Below the pieces are notes generated by a model. It worked only from the letters and a program-made list of their open reading frames with translations. It ran no database searches and was not told the DNA's origin. From contig NZ_JAUPED010000006.1 of NCBI RefSeq assembly GCF_030552475.1, forward strand, positions 224,313 through 288,312: DNA of 64,000 bases, given 5' to 3'. Shown piece by piece: positions 1-8,310 of this stretch. Source of the DNA: Mariniflexile sp. AS56 (GTDB taxonomy: Bacteria; Bacteroidota; Bacteroidia; Flavobacteriales; Flavobacteriaceae). Position numbers and translations under genes: made by a program. Each line of letters begins with the position of its first letter. Positions within the stretch are counted from its first letter, which is position 1.

Positions 1-2
1 TT

Positions 3-917
3 CATAAAACTAAAGAAGAGGTTGATGCCTTATTTCAAGAACATTTAGGAACAAAACCTTGTAATGGTGACCCACAGTATTTAACTGGTGAAGCTCGAAA
101 ACATTTAAGAGAGAAGTTCATTCAGGCAGATGCAGCCATAACAGGAGTGAATTTTGCAATAGCAGATACGGGTGGCATTGTTGTTTGTACCAATGAAGGG
201 AATGCAGATATGGGTGCGCATTTAGCTCCCGTACATATTGCTTGTATGGGTGTTGAAAAACTGATTCCAAAACAAACACATTTAGGTGTTTTTTTAAGGT
301 TATTAGCTAGAAGTGCTACAGGTCAACATATAACTACCTATTCATCACATTTTAAAAAACCTTTAAAAGGTTCTGAAATGCATATCGTTATTGTTGATAA
401 CGGGAGAACCGAACAACTTAGCAGACCTGACTTTAGAGCATCATTACACTGTATTCGCTGTGGTGCTTGTATGAATACATGCCCTATATATAGACGAAGT
501 GGAGGGCATAGTTATGATGCGACCATTCCTGGTCCCATCGGTTCTATTCTTTCACCAGGAAAAGATTTAAAAAAGCACAGTAGTTTACCATTTGCATCTA
601 CCTTATGTGGTTCTTGTTCCGATGTGTGTCCTGTAAAAATTGATATTCATTCTCAATTATATAAGTGGCGTCAATTAATTACTAAAGAAACACCACAACC
701 TATTATTAAAAAGACGTCTATGAAAATGATGGGGAATTTGTTCTCAAAACCATTACAATTTGAAAAGGTTGGGAAGGTAGCACGTTGGTCTTTAAGAAAT
801 TTACCTAAAGGTGTTATAAACTCCAAACCAAATGTTTGGGGGAAAGAACGAGATTTACCTTTAGGACCTACAGAAAGTTTTGATGAATGGTATAAAAAAC
901 GAAAAAAAAATGAGTAG
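3..917 (+). CDS. lutB: LutB-type iron-sulfur lactate oxidation subunit (5' end outside window)
   Basis: The reading frame is open from the window edge, so the gene is 5'-truncated; about 304 C-terminal residues are visible. They hold the end of a LUD domain (FAIADTGGIVVCTNEGNADMG) and two ferredoxin-like cysteine clusters, CIRCGACMNTCP and CGSCSDVCP, as expected for a cytoplasmic LutB with two [4Fe-4S] clusters. In the family, LutABC oxidises L-lactate to pyruvate; lutA would lie to the left of the window. The stop codon overlaps the next gene by 8 nt, which indicates translational coupling. An internal GTG at 147 is not the real start, because LutB sequence continues upstream of it. Confidence 0.9.
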   Translation, partial: HKTKEEVDALFQEHLGTKPCNGDPQYLTGEARKHLREKFIQADAAITGVNFAIADTGGIVVCTNEGNADMGAHLAPVHIACMGVEKLIPKQTHLGVFLRLLARSATGQHITTYSSHFKKPLKGSEMHIVIVDNGRTEQLSRPDFRASLHCIRCGACMNTCPIYRRSGGHSYDATIPGPIGSILSPGKDLKKHSSLPFASTLCGSCSDVCPVKIDIHSQLYKWRQLITKETPQPIIKKTSMKMMGNLFSKPLQFEKVGKVARWSLRNLPKGVINSKPNVWGKERDLPLGPTESFDEWYKKRKKNE

Positions 918-1497
918 TAGAGATCATATTTTATCAAGAATAAAAGCGCATAAACCAGAGTTTATAGAAGAACCGGTTATCACACTTGAATTATTCATGG
1001 ATTGGAAACACGTTAAAACTGAATTTACGATGAAAGTAGAGATAGCAGGTGGCCAAGTGTTTGAAGCAACTTCAAACCAAAATGTGACAGAACAAGTTAG
1101 CGCTATGTTTCCAGAATCTAAAGTCAATTTTTCGACATTAAAAGGAACCGACGGTTTTAATACCATCAACCTTGATGCCATTAATAAACCACATGATTTG
1201 GAAGATTTAGATATACTAATCTTGGAAAGTGGTTTAGGAGTTGCCGAAAATGGAGCCGTTTGGATTAAGGATAGTCAATTGCCTATGCGGGTGTTACCAT
1301 TTATAACCAAGCACTTGGTAGTTGTTCTAAGAAAGGACGCTATTGTTACTTTTATGCATCAGGCATATAGGAAATTATCGTGTGATCAAACAGATTTTGG
1401 GGTCTTTATATCAGGGCCTTCCAAAACTGCAGATATCGAACAATCTTTGGTTATAGGAGCTCATGGAGCGCTTAGTATGTCTGTGTTTTTGGTGTAA
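910..1497 (+). CDS. lutC: LutC-type LUD-domain lactate utilization protein
   Basis: This 195-residue LUD-domain protein overlaps lutB by 8 nt. The start is taken at 910 (MSSRDHILSRIKAHKPEF), because that N-terminus is typical of LutC; an ATG at 880 would add ten residues inside lutB. The segment ILESGLGVAENGAVW is the characteristic LUD core. It is a cytoplasmic accessory subunit of L-lactate dehydrogenase LutABC. It is the last gene of its operon; a 455-nt gap separates it from the polysaccharide locus. The neighbourhood makes metabolic sense if L-fucose is degraded through L-lactate, but that link is inference. Confidence 0.9.
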   Translation: MSSRDHILSRIKAHKPEFIEEPVITLELFMDWKHVKTEFTMKVEIAGGQVFEATSNQNVTEQVSAMFPESKVNFSTLKGTDGFNTINLDAINKPHDLEDLDILILESGLGVAENGAVWIKDSQLPMRVLPFITKHLVVVLRKDAIVTFMHQAYRKLSCDQTDFGVFISGPSKTADIEQSLVIGAHGALSMSVFLV

Positions 1498-1952
1498 TTA
1501 GGAGGTTGTATTTGTTAAAGGAAATCATTTTATGGAGTTTGATGTGATTTGTATGTGGTTGGATGGGACGGATGATGATAACCATTAAAAGTGAATAATT
1601 TGAACCAGATCATTTACGGCTTTAAATACATGAAATACAATGAGTTTTGATAATTTAATTATGCTCACTTTAATCCGCTGTGAGTGGTATTGTCTAGCCG
1701 TTTTTTGTACTAGGGTGTAAAAAACTAAATAATAAATAATTCGGAAACTCTATTATTGAAAAAATTGTTTCTTAAATTTAACCTCTATAATCTTAAAGGT
1801 TTCAAGTTGGTGCTGTTAAATTGCACCAATCATTTTAAAAAAAAAGTAACGTGTTTATTAAGCTGGTACCCCTTATTTAATTAAAGTATTTTGCTTAGAA
1901 TTTACGAAAACTAGACGCTATTTTTTTATTTAAAAGTTATTTTTAAATACTT
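1498..1952. other. 455-nt intergenic region between lut operon and PUL regulator
   Basis: No coding signal is seen on either strand. The region separates the lut operon from the HTCS gene and should hold the HTCS promoter. I see no convincing terminator hairpin after lutC and no copy of the element found downstream of the two HTCS 3' ends (6089-6220, 34257-34390). The last 100 nt are strongly AT-rich, as is usual for Bacteroidota leaders. No Bacteroidota promoter (TTG, then TAnnTTTG) can be placed with confidence. Confidence 0.5.
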
Positions 1953-4900
1953 ATGAAAGTATATATAATTCATCTGTTAATATTTTTTTGCGTTAGCTTT
2001 ATTTATGCTCAACCAGAAAATGTTAAACCAAGTAATCAACGTATAGAGAGCTTTAAAAATGAGCAGGGATTTTACCAAAATACAGTCAATGCAATTGTTT
2101 CAGATTCTAATGGATATTTGTGGATTGCCACCCCAAATGGCTTGGTAAAGTACGATGGATACTCATTTGATTACCATTACTACAATCAAGAGAATAATGA
2201 ATCTCTCCCTAACAACTTTGTTTCAAATCTTTTAAGTGATTCTAATGGACGGCTTTGGGTTGGCACAAGAGGTGGATTGTGTGTTTATTTAACTGATAAG
2301 GAGAAATTTATACCCATTCAAAATTCCATCGAAAGAGTAGTTTTTATAAAAGAGGATTCTAAAAAACGGATTTGGGTCGGAAATCATCATAAACTCGATA
2401 TATATTATTCGGCTAATAATAAATTAGATAAGATTGATAAAATAGCAGAAATAAATTTTAAAAAGGCATTGGAAGGTCAGTTAATAACTGATATCGCATT
2501 TCTTTCAGATTCGGAGTTGCTAGTCTCTACATACCACAAATTGTATAAAGTAGATTTTAATGAAAAATCAAATTTTTCAATTGGCATCATGGAGCTAAAG
2601 TTAGACTCTGGTATTGATTATATTAAAAATATATTAAAGATTGATAATTCATTATGGATAGGAACCAATTCTGGACTCTATCATACTTTTTACGAAAATA
2701 GCAGGTTAATTACACTCGGAGGATATTTTAATTCGGAAAATGGTCATTTCAACCAACCTTGTGAGATTTTATCGCTTTATCTGGATAAAGAAAAGAAATT
2801 ATGGATTGGAACGAAGAAGAATGGTGTGATTAAATATGATTTAGATAATTCTGAGTTTACGTCTTTTACGCACGATTCAAAATATAATAATGGATTAACG
2901 AGTAATCGAATTAATTGTTTTTATGAAGATGATTTTGGGGTATTATGGATAGGAACGGCGCACGGAGGCATGTGTAAATTTGATAAAAACCAAAAACCCT
3001 TTCAAAATTATGCTCATAATGCGTATGACGATACTTCCTTATCAAGTAATCTAATTACTGATTTAACAGAAGATAATAATGGACGAATTTGGATTTCTTT
3101 TTTTGAAAGTTCGATAAGTAGAACAAAAGAAAAATTAAAACTCAATTCTGGTAATTTAGTAGTTATTGAAAGGCTCGAAGAACAATTAAAGAAATTAGAT
3201 AATCAATGGGTTTTAAGGCTTTATCAAGATTTTAAGGGGTATTGGTGGATCGGTACCGATGAAGGTGTTTATTTGTATGATGAGCAAAAGGATAAACTTA
3301 AACAGGTTCGTTTTAAAGTTAAAGACGATTTAGTTGATCATATATTTAATCGTGTCATAGCGCAAATAAACACTGATCAAATCATATTGGGTGGGTCTCA
3401 TATTTCCATAATAAACGATCCTTGGAATGATATTTTAAACGACAAACCGGTAGGAATCAACCAAGAATTACATGATTTGATAAAAGACGCCCAGATCATT
3501 GATTATGTAAAAGATAGTTTTGGGAACTATTGGTTTGCCTCTTCGAATGGGGTCTATAGAATTGTTTATAAGAATGGTAGATGGCTGATAAAAAACCACT
3601 TAACAACAAGTTCAGAATTTAAGGAATTAAAACTTAGCCATAACCGTGTTTTTTCTATACACGCAAGTTCAAATAAAGATATTTGGTTGGGAACATTTGG
3701 TGGCGGTTTAATGAAAGTTCAATTAAATAACTTAGGAGAACCGGTACAAATAAAAAGTTATCACAGAGTAGATGGGCTTCGTGACGAGGCTATTTATGGT
3801 ATATTAGAAGATGATAAAGAACAATTGTGGTTGAGTACCGATATGGGGATTTGTTGTTTTGACACCAAGGCAGAAACATTTGATTTTTATGATGTTAACA
3901 ATGGGCTTTTAAGCAATAATTTTCGACAATCTGCTTTTTTAAAAACTAAAGGAGGAATCATGTTAATGGGGGGAGTTGGTGGTTTAACAATTTTTGATCC
4001 AAAAGAAATTAAAAAAAATGAGATTACCCCAAAGATATTAATCTCTCGATTAAAAATAAATAATCAGCCTATTGTAGCCGGTAAAAAAATTAATGATAAA
4101 GTTATTCTTGAGCGTTCTATTTCCGATACAAAATCAATAGTGTTAGACCATAAAAACAGAAATATATCACTTGATATCATTGTGCAACATAGTGCAACTC
4201 CTAACAAAAACAAGTTGGCCTATAAGCTGGAAGGGGTAAATAAAGAATGGATTGAAATTGACGGAGGAAAAACAACCGCTACATATACAAATTTAAGTTC
4301 GGGTACTTATAATTTTGTCTATAAAGGAGCTAACGGTGATGATATTTGGACAACAGAAACAGAGAATTTCACCATACGGGTTTTAGCCCCGTGGTATTTA
4401 CGGTGGTGGAGTATAGCACTATGGGTGGTTTTAGTTGCATTTATCACTTACGGGATATTTAAATATTTGGTTAGGTTAGAAAAATTAAATCAAAAACTGA
4501 AGTTCGAGCAATTGGATAAAGAAAGAGTTCAGGGTATGAACCAAGCAAAATTGCGATTTTTCACCAATATATCCCATGACTTTAAAACACCACTTTCATT
4601 AATTATTGGGCCTTTGGAAAAAATTGCTGAACAAAATAAAGACACAGGAAATCAAAAGTACTTTTCGATTATTCAAAATAACATTTCAAGGCTACATCGC
4701 CTAATCGATCAACTGGTTTCCTATAGAAAAGTTGAAACCGGTCATCTTGAATTAAACTATTCAAAAATCACTTTAGGAAATTTTATTTATCCTTTGATAG
4801 AGGCTTTTGAAGAATATTCCGAAAAAGGACTTCTAAATTTTTATTATAAAGTTGATGAACCTAATAAGCTCATTTCATTGGATATAGATAAAACGGAACG

Positions 4901-6089
4901 CATCCTTTTAAATTTGTTTTCCAATGCTGTTAAATATTCCAATTTAAATAAAGAAGTAAGCATTGAAGCTGGGTTTACCAATAATAATGAAAATGAATCC
5001 CTTTTTATTCAAGTAACAAATACCAGCGATGGTATCCCTCAAGAAAAAATTGATAGAGTATTCGATCGTTATTATAGGGGCGTTGATGAAAGAAATGACT
5101 GGAGTGGCACAGGGATTGGTTTAGCACTCTGTAAATCATTGATAGAATTAATGGAGGGTACAATTACAGTTGAAAGTGAACTTGACAAGAAAACTGTTTT
5201 TAGAATTACTCTTCCTATTGTTGATAAAGGAGATTATTTTGAAGAAGTGACGTTGAACACCTATCAAAAGTTGGTAACAGATTGGTTACCTGTCGAATTA
5301 GAGAGTGTTATAGATGATGCTTTGGATAAAGTGCGTCCAACCATTTTGGTAGTTGATGATGAACAAGATGTGCGCTCTTTTCTCTACGAAGCTTTTAAAA
5401 GCAAGTATAATGTCATACTTGCGGTAGACGGGGAGGAAGGATTAAGAAAGTTAAATGAAAATATACCTCAACTAGTCATCAGTGATGTTATGATGCCAAA
5501 AATTAATGGCTATGAGCTATGTGAAAAAATAAAGACCAGCACGGAATTTTGTCATATCCCTGTCATACTATTAACAGCAAAAAATGATGATATTAAGAAA
5601 ATTGAAGGTTTGGAATTAGGAGCTGATGATTATATAACCAAACCTTTTTCAATAAAGTATTTAGAAGTTAGGGTGAAAACACTCATTGAAAACAAACAAC
5701 GTATTTTTGAGCATTATACCATGTATAGCTCTTTGCCTAAAGATGCTTTAATAACTTCTGCCAGGGATAAGGGATTTTTAGAGCAAATAAATAGCTCGAT
5801 TGATAAAAATATGTCAAACTCTAAGTTTGGGGTTGAGGAGTTAGCTTCTGAAATCAATATGAGTACCTCTCATTTTTACAGAAGGCTTAAAGAACTTACT
5901 GGACAAGCTCCAAATGCATACCTTAGGAATTTCCGTTTGCAAAAAGCTGCGGAATTATTAACTGCCAATAAAAACCTATCTGCTTCTGATGTTATGTATG
6001 AAATTGGCATAGAGTCTAAGTCTTATTATTCTTCTATATTCAAAAAAATTCATGGCGTATCCCCATCAGAATTCATAAAAAAACAATGA
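1953..6089 (+). CDS. Hybrid two-component system regulator (HTCS)
   Basis: A 1378-residue one-protein sensor/regulator. Order of domains: signal peptide (about 1-20); a long periplasmic sensor made of two-component-propeller repeats with LWIGT/WIGT motifs (about 25-720); a Y_Y_Y domain (about 745-805); one membrane helix (about 815-838); a histidine kinase with HDFKTPLS (phospho-acceptor His 875), N box NLFSNAVKYS and G box GTGIGLAL; a receiver domain (VVDDEQD near 1134, phospho-acceptor Asp 1178 in VISDVMMP); and a C-terminal AraC-type helix-turn-helix (about 1290-1378). Such proteins bind oligosaccharides in the periplasm and activate the adjacent PUL. It sits directly upstream of the locus in the same orientation. 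A decayed copy of its 3' end lies at 34094-34246. Confidence 0.97.
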   Translation: MKVYIIHLLIFFCVSFIYAQPENVKPSNQRIESFKNEQGFYQNTVNAIVSDSNGYLWIATPNGLVKYDGYSFDYHYYNQENNESLPNNFVSNLLSDSNGRLWVGTRGGLCVYLTDKEKFIPIQNSIERVVFIKEDSKKRIWVGNHHKLDIYYSANNKLDKIDKIAEINFKKALEGQLITDIAFLSDSELLVSTYHKLYKVDFNEKSNFSIGIMELKLDSGIDYIKNILKIDNSLWIGTNSGLYHTFYENSRLITLGGYFNSENGHFNQPCEILSLYLDKEKKLWIGTKKNGVIKYDLDNSEFTSFTHDSKYNNGLTSNRINCFYEDDFGVLWIGTAHGGMCKFDKNQKPFQNYAHNAYDDTSLSSNLITDLTEDNNGRIWISFFESSISRTKEKLKLNSGNLVVIERLEEQLKKLDNQWVLRLYQDFKGYWWIGTDEGVYLYDEQKDKLKQVRFKVKDDLVDHIFNRVIAQINTDQIILGGSHISIINDPWNDILNDKPVGINQELHDLIKDAQIIDYVKDSFGNYWFASSNGVYRIVYKNGRWLIKNHLTTSSEFKELKLSHNRVFSIHASSNKDIWLGTFGGGLMKVQLNNLGEPVQIKSYHRVDGLRDEAIYGILEDDKEQLWLSTDMGICCFDTKAETFDFYDVNNGLLSNNFRQSAFLKTKGGIMLMGGVGGLTIFDPKEIKKNEITPKILISRLKINNQPIVAGKKINDKVILERSISDTKSIVLDHKNRNISLDIIVQHSATPNKNKLAYKLEGVNKEWIEIDGGKTTATYTNLSSGTYNFVYKGANGDDIWTTETENFTIRVLAPWYLRWWSIALWVVLVAFITYGIFKYLVRLEKLNQKLKFEQLDKERVQGMNQAKLRFFTNISHDFKTPLSLIIGPLEKIAEQNKDTGNQKYFSIIQNNISRLHRLIDQLVSYRKVETGHLELNYSKITLGNFIYPLIEAFEEYSEKGLLNFYYKVDEPNKLISLDIDKTERILLNLFSNAVKYSNLNKEVSIEAGFTNNNENESLFIQVTNTSDGIPQEKIDRVFDRYYRGVDERNDWSGTGIGLALCKSLIELMEGTITVESELDKKTVFRITLPIVDKGDYFEEVTLNTYQKLVTDWLPVELESVIDDALDKVRPTILVVDDEQDVRSFLYEAFKSKYNVILAVDGEEGLRKLNENIPQLVISDVMMPKINGYELCEKIKTSTEFCHIPVILLTAKNDDIKKIEGLELGADDYITKPFSIKYLEVRVKTLIENKQRIFEHYTMYSSLPKDALITSARDKGFLEQINSSIDKNMSNSKFGVEELASEINMSTSHFYRRLKELTGQAPNAYLRNFRLQKAAELLTANKNLSASDVMYEIGIESKSYYSSIFKKIHGVSPSEFIKKQ

Positions 6090-6220
6090 TCGATTTGAGC
6101 AACAAGCATCTGTTAACTCTTTAAAATAAAGGTTTAATGTTGCTCAAATCCACTTGCGTGAATCGCCCAAACAAAAAGCGTGATACGAGTAAATGGGTCT
6201 GTTATTGTCTTTGCATATTT
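6087..6220 (+). promoter_or_regulatory. Conserved HTCS-3'-flank element, candidate HTCS-responsive promoter region
   Basis: This sequence is clearly related (roughly 70% by eye) to 34257-34390, which follows the fossil HTCS end. The best-kept core is TGAATCGCCCAAAC followed by AAAGC and GAGTAAA. Both copies lie about 250-300 nt upstream of the first gene of a gene block, so a regulatory role is plausible. It also contains a perfect 12-bp inverted repeat (6092-6103 and 6139-6150). Conservation and position are seen; operator or promoter function is inferred. Confidence 0.45.
6092..6150 (+). repeat. Perfect 12-bp inverted repeat just after HTCS stop
   Basis: GATTTGAGCAAC at 6092-6103 is the exact reverse complement of GTTGCTCAAATC at 6139-6150, with a 35-nt spacer. 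No T-tract follows, so it is not a classical intrinsic terminator. It could be a dimeric binding site or an mRNA 3'-end structure. The corresponding arms in the fossil copy (34263-34320) are only partly kept. Confidence 0.55.
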
Positions 6221-6456
6221 GTTAAACTATAACTGAACTAAATCATACACCACTTTAAACCTGTTCCTTTTGCTTATTTTATACTGAACATTAGAGAATT
6301 AATCCTAAAATTGAAAATAGGTGTATCGGTTTATAATCCTGATTAAAGATTAATCTTTAACTGGATATTTTAAGAATTCCCATTCGGGTATTTTAGTAGT
6401 TATAGCATAATTTGTTTTTAAAGAAAGGACGAATAGTCCTTATAAAATTAATCTAT

Positions 6457-8256
6457 ATGCTAAAATTAAAATCCTTTTCGACACTATTTCTTTCATTGTT
6501 TTTAACGCTACATGTTTTTTCACAAGAAAAAAAAGATGATCAAGAAAGTATGGATAAAATGTGGGGCGAAGCTTCTGTGTTAAATTCTAATTTAAGAGAA
6601 GGAAGAGGTAAGTTTTTTGATCAAAGCAATTTTGGCATGTTTATCCATTGGGGTTTGTTTTCAGACTTAGCTGGAAAATGGAAGGGCAAAACATATTATG
6701 GCATTGGTGAGTGGCTTATGAATCCTAGAGTGGCTAATATTCCTCCAAAAGAATACATGAAAGTAGCTGAAGATTTTAACCCTTCAGAATTTGATGCTAA
6801 ATCTATAGCAAAATTAGCAAAAGATGCTGGGATGAAATACATAATCATTACCAGTAAACATCACGAGGGTTTCGCTATGTTTGATTCTGAAGTAAGCGAT
6901 TTTAACATTGTAGATGCCACGCCATTTAAACGTGATCCAATGAAAGAATTATCACAAGCCTGTCATGATTTGGGTTTAGGATTCGGGTTTTATTACTCAC
7001 ACAATCAAGATTGGACAACACCAGGTGGTGGGAATGGACCTAAACTTCATGAAGATGGAACTACAGCTAGCTTTGAAGAATATTTCTATGAAAAATGTAA
7101 ACCGCAAGTAAGAGAAATTTGTACTAATTATGGAAATATAGATTTCATTTGGTTTGATACACCTGGTGGAATGAAAAAAGAATATGTAATTGAATTAGCA
7201 GATTTAGTAAGGGAGCTACAGCCCAATACCATGCTTTGTAGTCGTGTAGGTTACGGACTTGGAGACTATATAAGCCATGGAGATATGGAAGTGCCTGCCA
7301 AAAACTTAGATGCGTTATGGGAAAGTTGCGATACCAATAATGATTCATGGTCTTACGCTTGGTATGATAATAATTTCAAAGGACCAAAAGAGATTCTACA
7401 TAGGTTAGTTTCTACGGTTGGTCGAGGAGGAAGCTATTTGTTTAACATAGGTCCAGATGGAAATGGAAAGGTTCCAGAAATTGGTGCTCAATTTTTGGAA
7501 GAAGCTGGTAAATGGATTGCGAAATATCCACAAGTAATTTATGATGCAGGAAGTTCACCTTGGGGTCATGCATTACCTTGGGGAGATGTTACTACAAAAG
7601 ATAACTCATTATTTCTTTCGGTATTTAATTGGCCACAAGATGGAAAACTTTATTTGCCAGGTTTGGAGAGCGAAATTATCTCAGCAAAAATATTGGGAAT
7701 AGATAATTCTGAAAAGCTCAAATATGAAAATAAAAATAATTGGGTGGTATTCGATGTCCCTTATAAAACGCCAGACTCACCAGTTTCGGTTATAGAAGTT
7801 AAACTGAAAAATGATGTTAAAAACATTCAAGTGGATAATAATCTTGGAGTTTATCCAAATATTGAATCGGAATTTTTAACAGAGTTTGCTGAAGTTTTTA
7901 AAGCAAATAAAGAATCCATTAGATGGATGGAGAAATTTGGAGAATGGAAGAGAACTAGCCAAATAAGTAATTGGAAAGAAAATAGTAAAGCCGTTTGGAC
8001 TATTAATGTGTTAGAGCCAGGATATTACTATTTAGATTTAAATTATAAAGGAGAAGGTCGTCTAGTTTGGAAAACTACTACCGATGAGGGCGTAATGGTT
8101 CAAAATCAACAGGCTGCCACAGAAAAATATCAAGAGTATCCCATGGGAATTTTGGAATTTAAAACCGCAGGAAAACATACTATTTCAGTGTCATTGGTTG
8201 AAGGTAATCCAGAAACATCAAGCTTAAAGTCAGTAACTATTAAACCTATACAATAA
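6457..8256 (+). CDS. GH29 alpha-L-fucosidase with C-terminal beta-sandwich domain
   Basis: A 599-residue exported GH29 enzyme that removes alpha-L-fucose from glycan ends. The ATG at 6457 is preferred because it directly precedes a signal peptide (MLKLKSFSTLFLSLFLTLHVFSQ); a TTG at 6412 would add 15 polar residues. Family signatures in order: [35 protein letters not shown] and IDFIWFDTPGG, in which Asp 234 is the expected nucleophile. The last ~110 residues form an extra domain (GYYYLDLNYKGEGRLVW) that resembles the C-terminal module of the sulfatases at 12962 and 38000, probably for substrate binding. It is the first gene after the regulator and precedes susC by 54 nt. Fucosidase activity is well supported; linkage preference is not visible. 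Confidence 0.93.
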   Translation: MLKLKSFSTLFLSLFLTLHVFSQEKKDDQESMDKMWGEASVLNSNLREGRGKFFDQSNFGMFIHWGLFSDLAGKWKGKTYYGIGEWLMNPRVANIPPKEYMKVAEDFNPSEFDAKSIAKLAKDAGMKYIIITSKHHEGFAMFDSEVSDFNIVDATPFKRDPMKELSQACHDLGLGFGFYYSHNQDWTTPGGGNGPKLHEDGTTASFEEYFYEKCKPQVREICTNYGNIDFIWFDTPGGMKKEYVIELADLVRELQPNTMLCSRVGYGLGDYISHGDMEVPAKNLDALWESCDTNNDSWSYAWYDNNFKGPKEILHRLVSTVGRGGSYLFNIGPDGNGKVPEIGAQFLEEAGKWIAKYPQVIYDAGSSPWGHALPWGDVTTKDNSLFLSVFNWPQDGKLYLPGLESEIISAKILGIDNSEKLKYENKNNWVVFDVPYKTPDSPVSVIEVKLKNDVKNIQVDNNLGVYPNIESEFLTEFAEVFKANKESIRWMEKFGEWKRTSQISNWKENSKAVWTINVLEPGYYYLDLNYKGEGRLVWKTTTDEGVMVQNQQAATEKYQEYPMGILEFKTAGKHTISVSLVEGNPETSSLKSVTIKPIQ

Positions 8257-8310
8257 TTATAATAACAAGAGCAAACATAAAACTAAAATTTTAACTAAAC
8301 TAAACTAATT

